Notes: generated by a model not told the origin, from the sequence alone. Shown: positions 10,105-21,660, numbered from the stretch's first letter. The stretch: 64,000 nucleotides of DNA from Conchocele bisecta (GCA_029237695.1 CM055268.1:53033131-53097130), one strand, 5' to 3'. Program-made: numbers and translations.

Positions 10105-10872
10105 ATGCACTTGCCAATCTGGATCAACACTGGTAAAAAAACAATAAGCCTCATTTCTCCAGTCGCAGTCATATTTAACTACCTATTTAACTACCTGGAG
10201 ACCGATCGATTTCACCGACACTTTCCAGCCAAAATGTGTCACACAAATCACCATTACAAATAACCGCATACACAGACAATGGCACAGGGTGTCACTTTTA
10301 CCTGGCTACCATACAACACATACCATATATACCGACTACTGTACACTATGACAATAGTGCAGTGGGCCTTCATATATATATGGTCCATGTGTATTTACAT
10401 ATACCACAGTACAGTGTCTAGGAAAAGTGTACACGTCAGCCATAGCTTATGTACATATGTTGTGAATGTTGGCAAAGGACACCAATATCTGACTTGAAGT
10501 ACATATTGGTGTAATATAATTGATAGGAGTCTGTTCTCCTGACTTTTTTTATTTGTGATTAGCTACATTGTATCATATGTGCTACTTATCATGGTCAGTT
10601 CTTTGTCAAACGCCAGAAGAGGTGAAACTGGCTGATGGCTGGCACACATAAAGATGGCCGACTTGACCACTCCATGTGGCGTATAGGATACAGTAATGAG
10701 GCAGTGTTCACATATATGGTAAACATTTTATATATATTCCATGAAGCAATTAAAAATAGTACGTGCAGTGTGTTTTGATGAGTTGATGGTTTATTTAAAA
10801 AAAATCGTCTCACTGAAGACATGTGCTGTGACTACGGTTTGACATTGAGTGTCCAACATTGAGTGTCCAACT
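10105..10872. other. Mostly unannotated; small MITE A fragment at left
   Basis: The first about 70 bp resemble the right end of family A (gatcaacactgg, then aagcctcatttctccagtc). The rest shows only AT-rich unique sequence, and the frames present are short with no protein-like composition. Confidence 0.5.
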
Positions 10873-12169
10873 GTATGGAACGCCAAATCTACATAAACTC
10901 AAATATATATTGCTAGCAACAAATATTTGGAGCTAGCAATAAATATTTGGAGAGCTCTCGAAATCATTTGGAGAGCTCTCGAAATCAATTAATGATATCT
11001 CGAAATCATTTGGAGAGCTCTCGAAATCATTTGGAGCGAGCATTATATAACATTTGATTTGGAGAGCTCTCTAAATCATTTGGAGAGCTCTCGAAATCAA
11101 TTAATGATATCTCGAAATCATTTAAAGAGCTCTCGAAATCATTTGTAGCGAGCATTATATAACTTTGATTTGGAGAGCTCTCTAAATCATTTGGAGCTAT
11201 CTCTAAATTGTTTGGAGAGCTCTCTAAATCATTTGGAGCTAACTCTAAATCATTTGGAGAGCTCTCGAAATCATTTGGAGAGCTCTCGAAATCAATTAAT
11301 GATATCTCGAAATCATTTAGAGAGCTCTCGAAATCATTTGTAGCGAGCATTATATAACTTGATTTGGAGAGCTCTCTAAATCATTTGGAGCTATCTCTAA
11401 ATCATTTGGAGAGCTCTCGAAATCATTTGGAGAGCTCTCGAAATCAATTAATGATATCTCGAAATCATTTAGAGAGCTCTCGAAATCATTTGTAGCGAGC
11501 ATTATATACTTGATTTGGAGAGCTCTTCGAAATCATTTGGAGCTATCTCTAAATGATTTGGAGAGCTCTCGAAATCATTTGGAGAGCTCTCGAAATCAAT
11601 TAATGATATCTCGAAATCATTTAGAGAGCTCTCGAAATCATTTGTAGCGAGCATTATATAACTTGATTTGGAGAGCTCTCTAAATCATTTGGAGCTATCT
11701 CTAAATTATTTGGAGAGCTCTCGAAATCATTTGGAGAGTCTCGAAATCATAATGATATCTCGAAATCATTTAGAGAGCTCTCGAAATCATTTGTAGCGAG
11801 CATTATATAGCTTTGATTTGGAGAGCTCTCGAAATCAAGTTATATAATGCTCGCTACAAATGATTTCGAGAGCTATCTAAATGATTTCGAGATATCATTA
11901 ATTGATTTCGAGAGCTCTCCAAATGATTTCGAGAGCTCTCCAAATGATTTAGAGATAGCTCCAAATGATTTCGAGAGCTCTCCAAATCAAATGTTATATT
12001 ACTCGCTCCAAATGATTTCGAGAGCTCTCCAAATGATTTCGAGATATCATTAATTGATTTCGAGATATCATTAATTGATTTCGAGAGCTCTCCAAATATT
12101 TATTGCTAGCTCCAAATATTTGTTGCTAGCAATATATATTTGAGCTTATGTAGATTTGGCGTTCCATAC
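10873..12169. mobile_element. Inverted-satellite foldback element with AACT duplication
   Basis: Perfect outer ends GTATGGAACGCCAAATC and its complement are bounded by AACT on both sides (10869-10872 and 12170-12173). Inside, tandem units of about 152 bp contain gagagctctcgaaatcattt, aattaatgatatct and gtagcgagcattatata. They run in one orientation to about 11835 and in the opposite orientation to about 12090. The unit is itself palindromic (GAGAGCTCTC). Open frames rich in NDFESSPN are artefacts of the repeat. No transposase is present. Confidence 0.88.
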
Positions 12170-12404
12170 AACTGACAGGCCCCAGCAGGTAAGCAAGATG
12201 GGTATAGCAGTAGTGCTCTTTGACTATCCGAAATATCTCCATAAATATTAGTTTAGACCAGTCCTTGTGTACGATGTCCGCATTTTACAAAGCTCCAAGA
12301 GAAACATTACTTCAGTATTCAAATCCAAGTGACTCTGAAGTTATCACGGTTGTTATCACTCTGTTACTTTCGCAGGTCGGACAAATTGTGTCTATCGAGG
12401 TTTT

Positions 12405-12952
12405 TATGGTGTACGAACGGGGTCACAACTAAATTTACAGGTGCAGCTATAATACAGCTGCACCTGTACATTTACAGGTGCAGCTATAAAAAATACAGCT
12501 GCACCTGTAAATATACAGGTGCAGCTGTAAAAAATATTTTTTACAGCTGCATCTGTAAAAAATACAATTTAGTTTTGACCCCGTTCGTACACCATATGTA
12601 TGAACGGGGTCAAAACTAAACTTACAGGTGCAGCTATAAAATATACAGGTGCACCTGCATTTTTTACAGCTGCACCTGTAATGTATAGCTGCACCTGTAA
12701 AATACATTTATAGCTGCAGCTATAAAAAAATACAGCTGCAGCTGTAAATGCACCTGTATATTTTTATAGCTGCACCTGTAAGTTTAGTTTTGACCCCGTT
12801 CGTACATATGGTGTACGAACGGGGTCAAAACTAAATTGTATTTTTACAGGTGTAGCTGTATTTTACAGCTGCACCTGTATATTTACAGGTTCAGCTGTAT
12901 TTTTTATAGCTGCACCTGTAAATTTAGTTTTGACCCCGCTCGTACACCATAG
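12405..12952. repeat. Three adjacent TIR units packed with TACAGCTGCACCTGTA palindromes
   Basis: Three units, about 12405-12597, 12592-12807 and 12805-12952, are each bounded by tgtacgaacggggtc...aaactaaa and its complement. Their interiors are almost wholly alternating copies of ttacaggtgcagctgtaa and its complement, separated by short AT spacers. Each unit can fold into many alternative hairpins. Every motif holds CAGCTG or CACCTG E-box cores. Confidence 0.88.
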
Positions 12953-13011
12953 GTTTTAGCGTGAATACATATGCCAAACTTAACTATGTACTCGTACAAA
13001 ATTGACATATT

Positions 13012-13204
13012 TTAACCCTTACCACGCTAAATTAAATTTTGTCGTCAGCTGGGAATGTTTTATTTTAAATATTTCTCGATAAAAACCTGTTTTGGCAGCG
13101 CGTGAGAATCGTCTCCACTGCCAACACAGGTTCTTTGTTAAGAATTAAGGCAAAGATGAAAAACAGCAGACGACAATTTTCGTCTCCCGCGTAATGAGGG
13201 TTAA
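13012..13204. mobile_element. piggyBac-like TTAA MITE, copy 1
   Basis: TTAACCCTTACCACGCTA on the left and gcgtaatgagggTTAA on the right, with inner complementary blocks ttttgtcgtcagctg and cagcagacgacaattttcg. TTAA duplication plus CCCT/AGGG ends is the piggyBac signature. A related copy lies at 60914-61163. Confidence 0.8.
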
Positions 13205-13759
13205 TACTCACCTGATGCTTGAATGTGGATATAAACTTTATTTCGTGCTATTCCGCAACTTAACCTAATACATTTCCCATTCTTTCGTGGAAGTAATCGT
13301 ATTTTAGTTAATAAAATCGACATTGTATAATCAACACTTTGTTTAGATCGCATACGTTACACAAATTGCAGCTGTTTATTGAAATTCAGTTTTCATTTCT
13401 TCAAAAAGGATTTTTGATCAAAAGTAGAAGAAAAACTTAAGTGACACGATTCCACGACACATAATTTATATCCATTTTGCGGCATTAGTTGACTATTGAA
13501 AAATGTACATTTGGTTTATTATTTCGTTTGTGATATGTATTTGCGTATATCTTTATAACCACGTGGGGTGGAACTTTGAAGTAATACATTTCTTGAAGCC
13601 TTGTCATTTACTAAATGGCTGGTCTGAAAATGGGGGATTTGGCGATAGTCAAACAACACGACTTGCCACACTCATCTTGACTTCTACTGACTATAAATGG
13701 ACGCTTGTCGACAAGCGCATGTGTATCCCCCTCCACAGATACACAAGTAGTTTGAAAAA
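13205..13759. other. No supported gene
   Basis: A frame of 106 codons at 13503-13823 begins with a hydrophobic stretch (WFIISFVICICVYLY) but runs into the neighbouring tandem repeat and resembles nothing I know. I treat it as chance. Confidence 0.4.
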
Positions 13760-14300
13760 AGGGTGTTCGAGTTATGCTCCAGAGACAAAATCAGTGCACA
13801 GAAAAACAAAGGGAGATAACTAAATAATTAGCGATGCAAGAGTTGTCATTCTTGCGTGACACACCTTTAGGGTTGTGGTCTATGCATGTGTGAAGTTTCA
13901 TGAACATATTCCAAAGGGTGTTCGAGTTATGCTCCGGACACGAAATCAGTGCACAAAACAACAAAGGGAGATAACTAAGAAATTAACGACACAAGAGTTG
14001 TCATTCTTGCGTGCGACACACCTTTGGGTCGTCTTCTATGCATGTGTGAAGTTAATAAAAAATATTCCAAAGGGTGTTCGAGTTATGCTCCGGACACGAA
14101 ATCAGTGCATGAAACAACAAAGGGAGATAAGTAAAAAAAATTAACGATGCAAGAGTTGTCATTCTTGCGCGCGACACACCTTTGGGTCGTGGTCTATGCA
14201 TGTGTGAGGTTTAATGAAAATATTCCAAAGGGTGTTCGAGTTATGCTCCGGACACGAAATCAGTGCATGAAACAACAAAGGGAGATAAGTAAACAAGAAT
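13760..14300 (+). repeat. Tandem repeat of about 155 bp (four units)
   Basis: Units contain gcaagagttgtcattcttgc, gacacacctttgggtcgt, tctatgcatgtgtgaagtt, ccaaagggtgttcgagtt and caacaaagggagataa. A single further copy is at 25828-25950. In other bivalve-like repeats the same phrases are found in cggacg-tailed elements, and the 25.9-kb copy is indeed followed by such a tail. Confidence 0.8.
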
Positions 14301-14624
14301 TCCGCGGAATCAAATGCCTCGCCTTGTCCCGCGTTGACCTCGAGCCTGGGCCCGAAAGCAATTTTCACTGGCCCGAACATATTATACAATTATTGACTAG
14401 TGAGCCATAGAATATCAGATTGTATTATATGGCTCAAGAGTCAATAATTGTTTTATTATATGATAATAGTCTGTATATGTATAGCACTTACGACCTTATG
14501 CCACTAGACAAAATTTGAAAAAACAAGAATTCCGCGGAATCAAATGTCTCGCCTTGTCCCGCCTACTAGACAAAAATGGAAAAAGAATTTGATAAAAAAA
14601 ACAAGAAACGAGGCAAAGCCACGA
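14300..14624. repeat. Composite dispersed repeat (host of the Academ-like element)
   Basis: It contains aacaagaattccgcggaatc twice, a 63-bp hairpin (14388-14450: caattattgactagtgagcc and complement), and aacgaggcaaagccacga, where the large transposon interrupts it. Hairpin copies are at 21662-21715, 22054-22106 and 56155-56218. Confidence 0.75.
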
Positions 14625-15320
14625 TAGTCATGGGTCCTGATATGGTTGAGTGTGCACTGAAATGTACCCTCGGTTTGACTTCAGATATTGGTAGGTAGGT
14701 TGTCCAAGGTCTAAAAACAATTGGTCACGCGATCCAAGTCATATGACTTTTCCCGCCATTTTGAAAAACAAAATGGCCGCCAAACCATTTTACGAAAATG
14801 TATATGTCTCAGAAGGCAAGGCATTGCGTATTTGTTTTAGCTTCAATCCCCCTAAAATATGATGCATATTATGCTAGATTGGTTCGTAATACAGGAAAAT
14901 ACAACTTTTGATACTAGTATTGGATATTTCTATAGAAAAAAAGAAAAATGTATATGAAAATGCATGAAAAAATGCTGTTTTTTCATGTATGGGTTACTTT
15001 ATATACGTACCGACAAAATAATACTATCAATATAGTGACATATCATGCATTTAATACTTCCGAAAGATTCTCTTATCGAGATTGGGGAGCGTCAATGTAT
15101 GAAAAATGCATATTGTGTGGGAAAAAAATAAAAACCTTACCCCACCCACTTTTCAGACATGCATTATTATTATTACAATGTTATTTAAATATATCTCGTT
15201 AAAATGTTATTATTTGGGATATAATCATGAAACTTTACAATATTAGAGCAATCACTATGAGAAGCAATAGTATGTATTAAATGTGTACAGTCATGACTAG
15301 TTGTTGCCATGGTAACCGTT
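14625..15320. repeat. Left terminal inverted repeat of the 6-kb transposon
   Basis: Pairs with about 19980-20672. Shared blocks include gacttcagatattggtaggt, atggccgccaaaccatttta, atactagtattggatatttc and gccatggtaaccgttaacc. The inner 300 bp are more diverged than the outer 350 bp. Confidence 0.85.
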
Positions 15321-18300
15321 AACCAAACCGAAATCAATTCACCAATCCGTGGCGCTATGGACAACTTTGATCATGAGGAGGATACGTCGTCCGGTATTGG
15401 CGGCAGTCACGACACTGTTCTTGTGATTTTCCAGGACAAGGTAAACACCATGGCTGACGATTTGAGCGAACCAGTAGATATGCCAGACGGTGGTAATGCC
15501 ATTGAGACTCGCCACGCTCAAATATTAGATTGTCAGAAACGCTTGCCATCTGGCAAACCAAGCAGACGTGGTACAATTTGCACCGATTACGAGCCAAGTG
15601 ATCGCCCACGCGACTTAGCGACTGTTGATTGCGCTAGAGTTTCCGATATGACATGGACTATAGGTAGATTCTTTACCGGTGACATAATTCATTGGCCATT
15701 TCCTGCTCAATCGTCAGTGCCATCATGGAGTGCATTTCACAGCTTGATATCATCTGATGAGTCAGAACCTACGTCGATAGGCTACACGCCGATTCTGCCA
15801 TATCCGGCATCCGAGTATGACACCATATACACATGTATGGTGAATTTCCAGAACGCACCTCTTCAAGCAGGCCAAACATGTGGCTCTCTCTCGTGTGACG
15901 AATCTGTCTACAGAATGGCCAAATAACTTCAACTGTTGCTCCCACCAGAACGCCTTGGTAATATATTTCTTGGTCATGGGCGGTTTCCACATGACGAAAG
16001 TTTTTCTCTCATGCATTGGGAAATACTTGAACGACAGTGGAGCCGAACAGTTGTTTGTTGAGAATGAAATTTTCGGACCAGCGATAGTCGATAGCATCCT
16101 AAAGGGCAGCCACTATGCACGGGCGATGCACGGAATTTCTATGTTCGCAGAGGTGATGCAGCGACTCCAGCTGATAGTATTTGTCAACCAATGTGACATG
16201 CTGCGATATAAGGAACTTCTCGACGCCATAGAGTTACGTCAGACAGCCTGCAAGTAAAGAGACGAAATCGAAGCAAGGTCGTCATATGAAAAGTGCATCG
16301 CATCAATTAAAACCTTCAAAGAGGACCTTCATGATTTCGTTGCACATGGTGTCACGAGTAACAACAGTTTCAAGTACTGGAATCAGTTTATTTCCATGTT
16401 CGTTCCTCTTTTACGTGATTTGACGAGATCACACAGGGAGGGAAGCTGGGAGCTGTACATATCCGCACTGGGTGGGTGCCTGCCAATATTCTTCGCATTT
16501 GACAAGACACATTACTGACGATGGGGCTCAGTATTCTATGAAGATTGTCTTCAGCTGCCACAGTCATTTCCATCCATCCACACAGAGTTCCTGAAAGGCC
16601 ATTTTGTTGTACGCCAGACAAAAAGAAAGTTCAGCAATGTACCCATGGATCAAGCCCTTGAACAAATGTACAACAAACCAGCTAAGGGTCGGGGGGGGGG
16701 GGGGGGGTCGCAAAGATTCAGTGGCTCAACATGACCTAGTCAAACATGAAAAAGCACATATCTCGCAATGGATGAGGCACTACTGCGAATTAGATGACGA
16801 AGACGAATACTCGCTCCATCACGAGTTTTGCAATGCAACAACAGTGAGAGATGAGCAGTGCATACAGCAGATGGTGCAATATGTGTTAGAGAGAGGGAAT
16901 CCCTTTGAGATTTCGGGAGACTGCACTTTGAAGAACTTTGTAACGGGAACCCAAGTCGACAGCGAGATATGCAAAGTTCTTTTTGAATTCATGAAAGACG
17001 GCGATGAAGCTTACCAGAACTTTTTCTCAACGCGGTTTGAACAGAAGACAAAACAACTGTCCGATCCAATACCGAAGTTGCATCGGAAAGGGAGACAGAA
17101 GAAAGTTTACACTGTAAATATTCAGAAGGAGACACAAGACGCTATAATGTACATTGACATTGCCAGAAGTCGAAGGTATGACATAGCTGAACTACTGAAG
17201 TTCGATCCACCTCACTCAATCTGACGAAAGATGGTTATTTGCGTAAATCGCCGAAATAAGAACTCAACGTGAGATAGAGAAGAACCTGGGTGGGTCTATG
17301 CAGCTTCCCGATGTATATGCATCTGATGTTAAGGAGACAGCCGTGATTGTGGACTTCATGGCACATTCCCGGAGCGTATCAGTTAAACAACTAAAGTTAA
17401 GAACATTTGGCGATATGGCCAGTAACCTGTGGGATAGATTCACTAGAATCGCAAGGTCTGCCAAGCGCATCGATATAGTATTTGACATCTATGAATTTGG
17501 TAGAATCAAGGATTTTGAACGAATGAGAAGAAGCAAATCGGATCCCATTAAAGTGACTATCCAGCGAGATGACACACCATTGATGGTGAATATGGAAGCT
17601 TTTTGGGCATCCACTGGGAACAAAATCCGCTGGGAAACATTCTTCTCGAAATGGACAATCAAAACCAAACTGGATCACATCGACAGTTCACATGTTGTTT
17701 ACCTTGGAGGTTCACACGAATAAGATGTTTGGAAATGCGTAGAGATTGACTCTGAGACAGCCACTGATGTTCCATGTCTCCACAGTCACCATGACGAAGC
17801 CGATGACAGATTATTACTCCACGTAAACCATGCAGTGACGACTGGCTCTTTCAAACGGATTGTAGTAGCATCACCAGACACAGATGTGTTCGTCTGTCTG
17901 CTGTATCACTTCAACAGTAGCTGGAAACAGTTGGGACTGATTGAGCTCTGGATCGTATGTGGACAAGGTAAAATATCAAGGACAGTACCACTCCATGCCC
18001 TGAGTGCAAAGCTGAACCATGACGTGGTGGACGTGTTGCCAGCTATCCATTCCCTTAGTGGTTCTGATTCTACCAGTAAAGTTTCAACTAAGCACTCCGT
18101 TCTGAAGTTGGGAAACAGTTTCGGACCAGAGCTGCTGAAAGACTTTGGTAAAACAGCACTAACGGAAGGAATTCTGGCTGATGCAGAGCATTTTCTTGTA
18201 TGCGCTGTTTCCGGAGACGACAACTTTGATACATTTGACGAACTAAGATACCATCAATACCACCATAAGACCATTTCAAATAACTTTATGTGACTGGCAC

Positions 18301-18611
18301 CGACATCGGCGAGCATCAGATTCCATATTCAGAGGGCATACTTCCAATGTCATCAATGGTTATATGCACCATGTCGTCAAGGGAGAACGCTTGATCCAAA
18401 GGAGTATGGGTACACATTGTGCGATGATGTTCTCACCCCAGTTGTTACTAGAGGCGTAAAACTCCCTGATGACTTTCCAATTCCATGTCGCTGTGGAAAG
18501 TGTGCGCATTCTGGGGCGTGTCCACGTCGTGTAGCTGACTTAAGTTGTTGTGAATTCTGTAAATGTGAAGCTTCCGACTCGTGCCAAAACCCAAACAATC
18601 GAACGGAATGA
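15309..18611 (+). pseudogene. Decayed Academ-type transposase (XPG/PIN-like nuclease plus Cys8)
   Basis: This belongs to a multicopy family seen in corals, echinoderms and bivalves as 'uncharacterized protein'. Landmarks in order: SWSAFHSLISSDES and IGYTPILPYPASEYDTIYT (about 15735-15830), RLGNIF...MGGFHMTK, LSCIGKYLNDSG, REGSWELYISALGGCLP, FLKGHFVVRQ, a HDEAD motif (17790-17804), VVASPDTDVFVCLLYHF, a LSGSDSTSK motif and, at 18487-18570, CRCGKC...CCEFCKC. The acidic motifs resemble the XPG/FEN nuclease core, and the last block is an eight-Cys knuckle. Breaks: TAA 15924, a frame change near 15970, TAA 16255, TGA 16516, a poly-G run at 16689-16707 replacing conserved residues, TGA 17222 with a frame change, TAA 17721 with a frame change, and TGA 18291. 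It cannot make a full protein. Confidence 0.82.
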
Positions 18612-19479
18612 ATCACGTGTTTCTAGGTAATAGACAACTAAATTAGGAAACAACATATGATTAAACACTGTAGTGTTGTAACTTCAAGCTGCAATGACGT
18701 CAAAAGTTGACAAATTTTAATATCCAAAGTAAATGCGAAATTCTATTCGTCTTCTGCAATTTGTGTCAAGTCTTTACTTCATCTGGCATCATAACGTATC
18801 ACAGTTTTTGTAAATAGTTGTCATAAAATATCGCAGTTGTTTGAAGGAACAAAATCATATGACCCGTCTCATATATGTGCCTGGCTCTGGAGAAACTTCT
18901 CTTACGGTATCGCCGTATTTCGCAAATATTGATTTAAAAATAGGTTAATTTTCAACATTTGTGTCAGCATTCAATGTCATATTTTAAATATTTTTGATTT
19001 TGCAAAATCGCTATCGGCGAAATATGGCGATGCCAAAAGAGTGGTTTCTCCAGAGCTGGACCATCATGTTGTATTACTTTCAAATTATAAAATGAAAATA
19101 ATCCTAACATTTAAGATTGTCGTAAGTGTTATATTTCATGTATCCCTAACATGGTAAGGTGGCGTATATTTGGATGTAATGAGCCTCGAATATGTATTTT
19201 CCACATATTATTTGGTGCAAATATCGTATATAGAACAGCGCAAACGTTTGATAACGCGCCATAATTCTTGTTTAAATACAGCTGATTGCTGATTGTTGCT
19301 CAGGCAGTCACTCAATTGACATACTTTTTAATTGCCAATATATGTACATGTAGCTTAGCAAAAGCACAAGCTTGAAATTTAATAATAATTGTGTTTAGGG
19401 GCCTTTATAAAAACGGTTGCTATGGCAACGTTAAATATATTTATACCACCAATACATCCACACATAAACATATTTCTTA
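18612..19479. other. Non-coding 3' part of the 6-kb transposon
   Basis: I saw no conserved protein frame here. It contains an inverted pair (cttctcttacggtatcgcc near 18895 and ggcgatgccaaaagag near 19026) that may be a small internal foldback. Confidence 0.5.
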
Positions 19480-19489
19480 TAGATTGTGC

Positions 19490-19708
19490 TACAGTGGAAC
19501 CTCTCTAAACCGGACAGCAATAAACATATGTGATCATAATTTTGATGGGTTTCTTGGTCATTTATCTCAGGTGATAATGCCTGGTCGTGACCGCATAGCA
19601 CAAAACTATGGCTCGGAAGAATCAACTGCCTGATTTACAGTGAAACCTCGCTAAACCGGACACCCTGGGGACCTCACAGGGTGTCCGGTTTAGCGAGGTT
19701 TCACTGTA
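19490..19708. mobile_element. pogo/Tigger-like MITE in the transposon
   Basis: It begins acagtggaacctctctaaac and ends with a 73-bp hairpin (19636-19708) made of tacagtgaaacctcgctaaa and its complement. These are the CAGTxGAACCTC ends of pogo-type elements. Related hairpins: 26253-26326 and 41575-41668, with fragments near 26445, 30980 and 41800. Confidence 0.75.
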
Positions 19709-19729
19709 CCATACTGTAACATTTATAAT

Positions 19730-19880
19730 TATATCTCAAATGATAATATGTTTAACAAGATATACGAATAGTGTAGTAATAATATAACGCATGTCTTAAA
19801 AGTGGGTGGGGTAATGTTTTATTAGTATAGTTTCATGAATTGATGCATCTCAATCCCAATCACACAATCACGTTGCTTAC
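19730..19880. repeat. Partial second copy of the right inverted repeat
   Basis: aagtgggtggggtaatgttt and the flanking ttaacaagatat repeat the inner right-terminal sequence found at about 20090-20175, in the same orientation but more diverged. The right end of the transposon is therefore partly duplicated. Confidence 0.7.
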
Positions 19881-19979
19881 TGACACTGATATCAGTACCA
19901 CTTAGATATGTATGCAGGTATGTGAGAATCGTGAAAAGATTACTTAAATATAAAAAGAAAACACTAATTTTGGTCCGGT

Positions 19980-20672
19980 TAACGGTTACCATGGCAACGA
20001 GTACTCATGGCTATAAACATTTCATACATAATAATGCTTCTCATAGCGATTGCTCTCATCTCGTGAAGTTAAATATATCTCGAATGATAACATTTTTAAC
20101 GAGATATATCCAAATAATATTGTAGTAATTCAATGCATTTCCAGGAAGTGGGTGGGGTAATGTTTTCATATTTTCCTCATAAAATAAGCTGTTTTCGCGA
20201 ATTGAACCACACCAATCCCAATCACACCATCCCTCCGAAGTAAAATATGCACAATATGTCACTATATTGATAGTATTATTTTTTCGGTATGTATATAAAG
20301 TAACCCATATATGAAAAAACAGCATTTTTTCATGCATTTTCTTATACATTTTTCCATTTTTCTATAGAAATATCCAATACTAGTATCAAAAGTTGTATTT
20401 TCCTGTATTATGAACCAATCTAGAATAATATGCATCATATTTTAGGGGGATTGAAGCTAAAATAAATACTCAATGCCTTGCCTTCTGAGACGTATACATT
20501 TTCGTAAAATGGTTTGGCGGCCATTTTGTTTTTCAAAATGGCGGGAAAAGTCACATGACTTGGATCGCGTGACCAATTGTTTTTAGACCTTGGACCACCC
20601 ACCTACCAATATCTGAAGTCAAACTGAGGGTACATGTTAGTGCACACTCAACCATATCAGGACCCTAGACTA
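19980..20672. repeat. Right terminal inverted repeat of the 6-kb transposon
   Basis: The complement of 14625 to about 15320, ending with tatcaggaccctagacta before the CGA duplication. It is better preserved over the outermost 350 bp. Confidence 0.85.
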
Positions 20673-21060
20673 CGAAGGCCAGGTTTTTTTTCCAAGCAAA
20701 GACACTTGGATAACATAATTATACCCACTTTTCGTAGACTAGATGGCCGTGGCCTGCATGTCGCGCCTTGGGGCGAGGCATGGACACTAAAAAAAGAGAT
20801 ACAGTAGATGGAAAAACTTTAACCGGACACACGGACGGACGGACGGACGGACGCACGGACGGACGTATGCCAAAATGCCGACTATATCGCGCTTTCCGCA
20901 AGCGGGCGTGACAATGATGATAAAAACCCATGTGAAGTATGAAGGTAATGGGTGAAGCAGTTGCAGAGATATAGTACACAAAACAAGAATTCCGCGGAAT
21001 CAAATGTCTCGCCTTGTCCCGCCGCCTTGACCTCGAGCCTGGGCCAGAAAACAAGCCAAA
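20673..21060. repeat. Right part of the interrupted host repeat
   Basis: Continues the repeat split by the 6-kb transposon: cgaaggccagg, ttggggcgaggcatggac, a (ggac)n microsatellite at about 20829-20865, and aacaagaattccgcggaatc. Copies in opposite orientation are at about 54100-54600 and 57230-57555. Confidence 0.75.
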
Positions 21061-21660
21061 GAGTGAGTGAGTGAGTGGTGAGTGAGTGAGTGCGTGCGTG
21101 CGTGCGTGAGTGAGTGAGTGAGTGAGTGAGTGTGAGTGAGTGAGTGAGTGAGTGAGTGAGTGAGTGAGTGAGTGAGTGAGTGAGTGAGTGAGTGAGTGAG
21201 TAGGGTTTAACGTCCGCTTTTCTGACATAGAGGTACAAGCCTCAGGGAGTCTACACGCAGACGGGTCAACGGGGTCGTGTCCCGTATCCACCTGTCCGAG
21301 GGGGGGGGGGGGGGGTAAATCCCAACTTCAGACCTCAATATTTACAAACAAAATATATATTCAGTCCTGAAATTAGAACAACCTGATCTGGTGCCAGGCC
21401 CTCGCCACACCAGCATCATTTATCCCATTCCTAAAAGAAATAGGATTAGCGCTAATCTTACTTTTATATATGGGGCATAGCCTGACTCAACTCTCACATA
21501 CAAGAAAGCCAAAAATGTACATGAGGGCCAAATCCGGTATAGTGGGTTCCGGAAAGTATGAACTCAATCGTTAAGCCAGTTTAGTCGCCTTTTACGACAA
21601 GCAATGGCTACTGCAGCACTATTCTCAGGATCAGTTGATCCCGCCCAGGTGCCTGCACGG
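21061..21660 (-). mobile_element. SINE-like retroposon with (GAGT)n tail, copy 1
   Basis: A long gagt/gtga microsatellite (21061-21203) is followed by agggtttaacgtccgctttt, gcctcagggagtctacacgc, a poly-G tract, and gtcgccttttacgacaagca, ending gtgcctgcacggg. The complete copy at 30203-30675 shows the same order and a target duplication. The microsatellite is the 3' tail, so the element reads on the minus strand. It yields only repetitive Leu-Thr-His-Ser frames. Confidence 0.8.

Larger units (their letters stand above)
14625..20672. mobile_element. Academ-like DNA transposon, 6.05 kb
   Basis: The ends are TAGTCATGGGTCCTGATA and, read from the right, TAGTCTAGGGTCCTGATA. Inverted repeats extend about 690 bp (14625 to about 15320; about 19980 to 20672), with inner edges atggtaaccgttaacc and ggttaacggttaccat. 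CGA stands on both sides (14622-14624 and 20673-20675). Intact host copies at about 21820 and 22210 read gcaaagccacgaaggccagg without the insertion, which confirms the borders. The interior holds one degenerate protein of about 1,000 residues (15309-18611). The 3-bp duplication, XPG/PIN-like nuclease motifs and C-terminal eight-cysteine cluster fit the Academ superfamily. That family name is my inference from memory of family traits. Confidence 0.85.

Noticed and set aside
11027..12053. Frames repeating NDFESSPNDLE on both strands
   Set aside because: They are translations of the palindromic satellite; the same peptide appears from opposite strands of the inverted array.
13503..13823. 106-codon frame with hydrophobic start
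   Set aside because: The end lies in a tandem repeat shared with other loci, and no splice or family evidence was seen.
20719..21291. 190-codon frame with a long Leu-Thr-His-Ser run
   Set aside because: It is the GAGT microsatellite tail of a retroposon joined to flanking repeat sequence.
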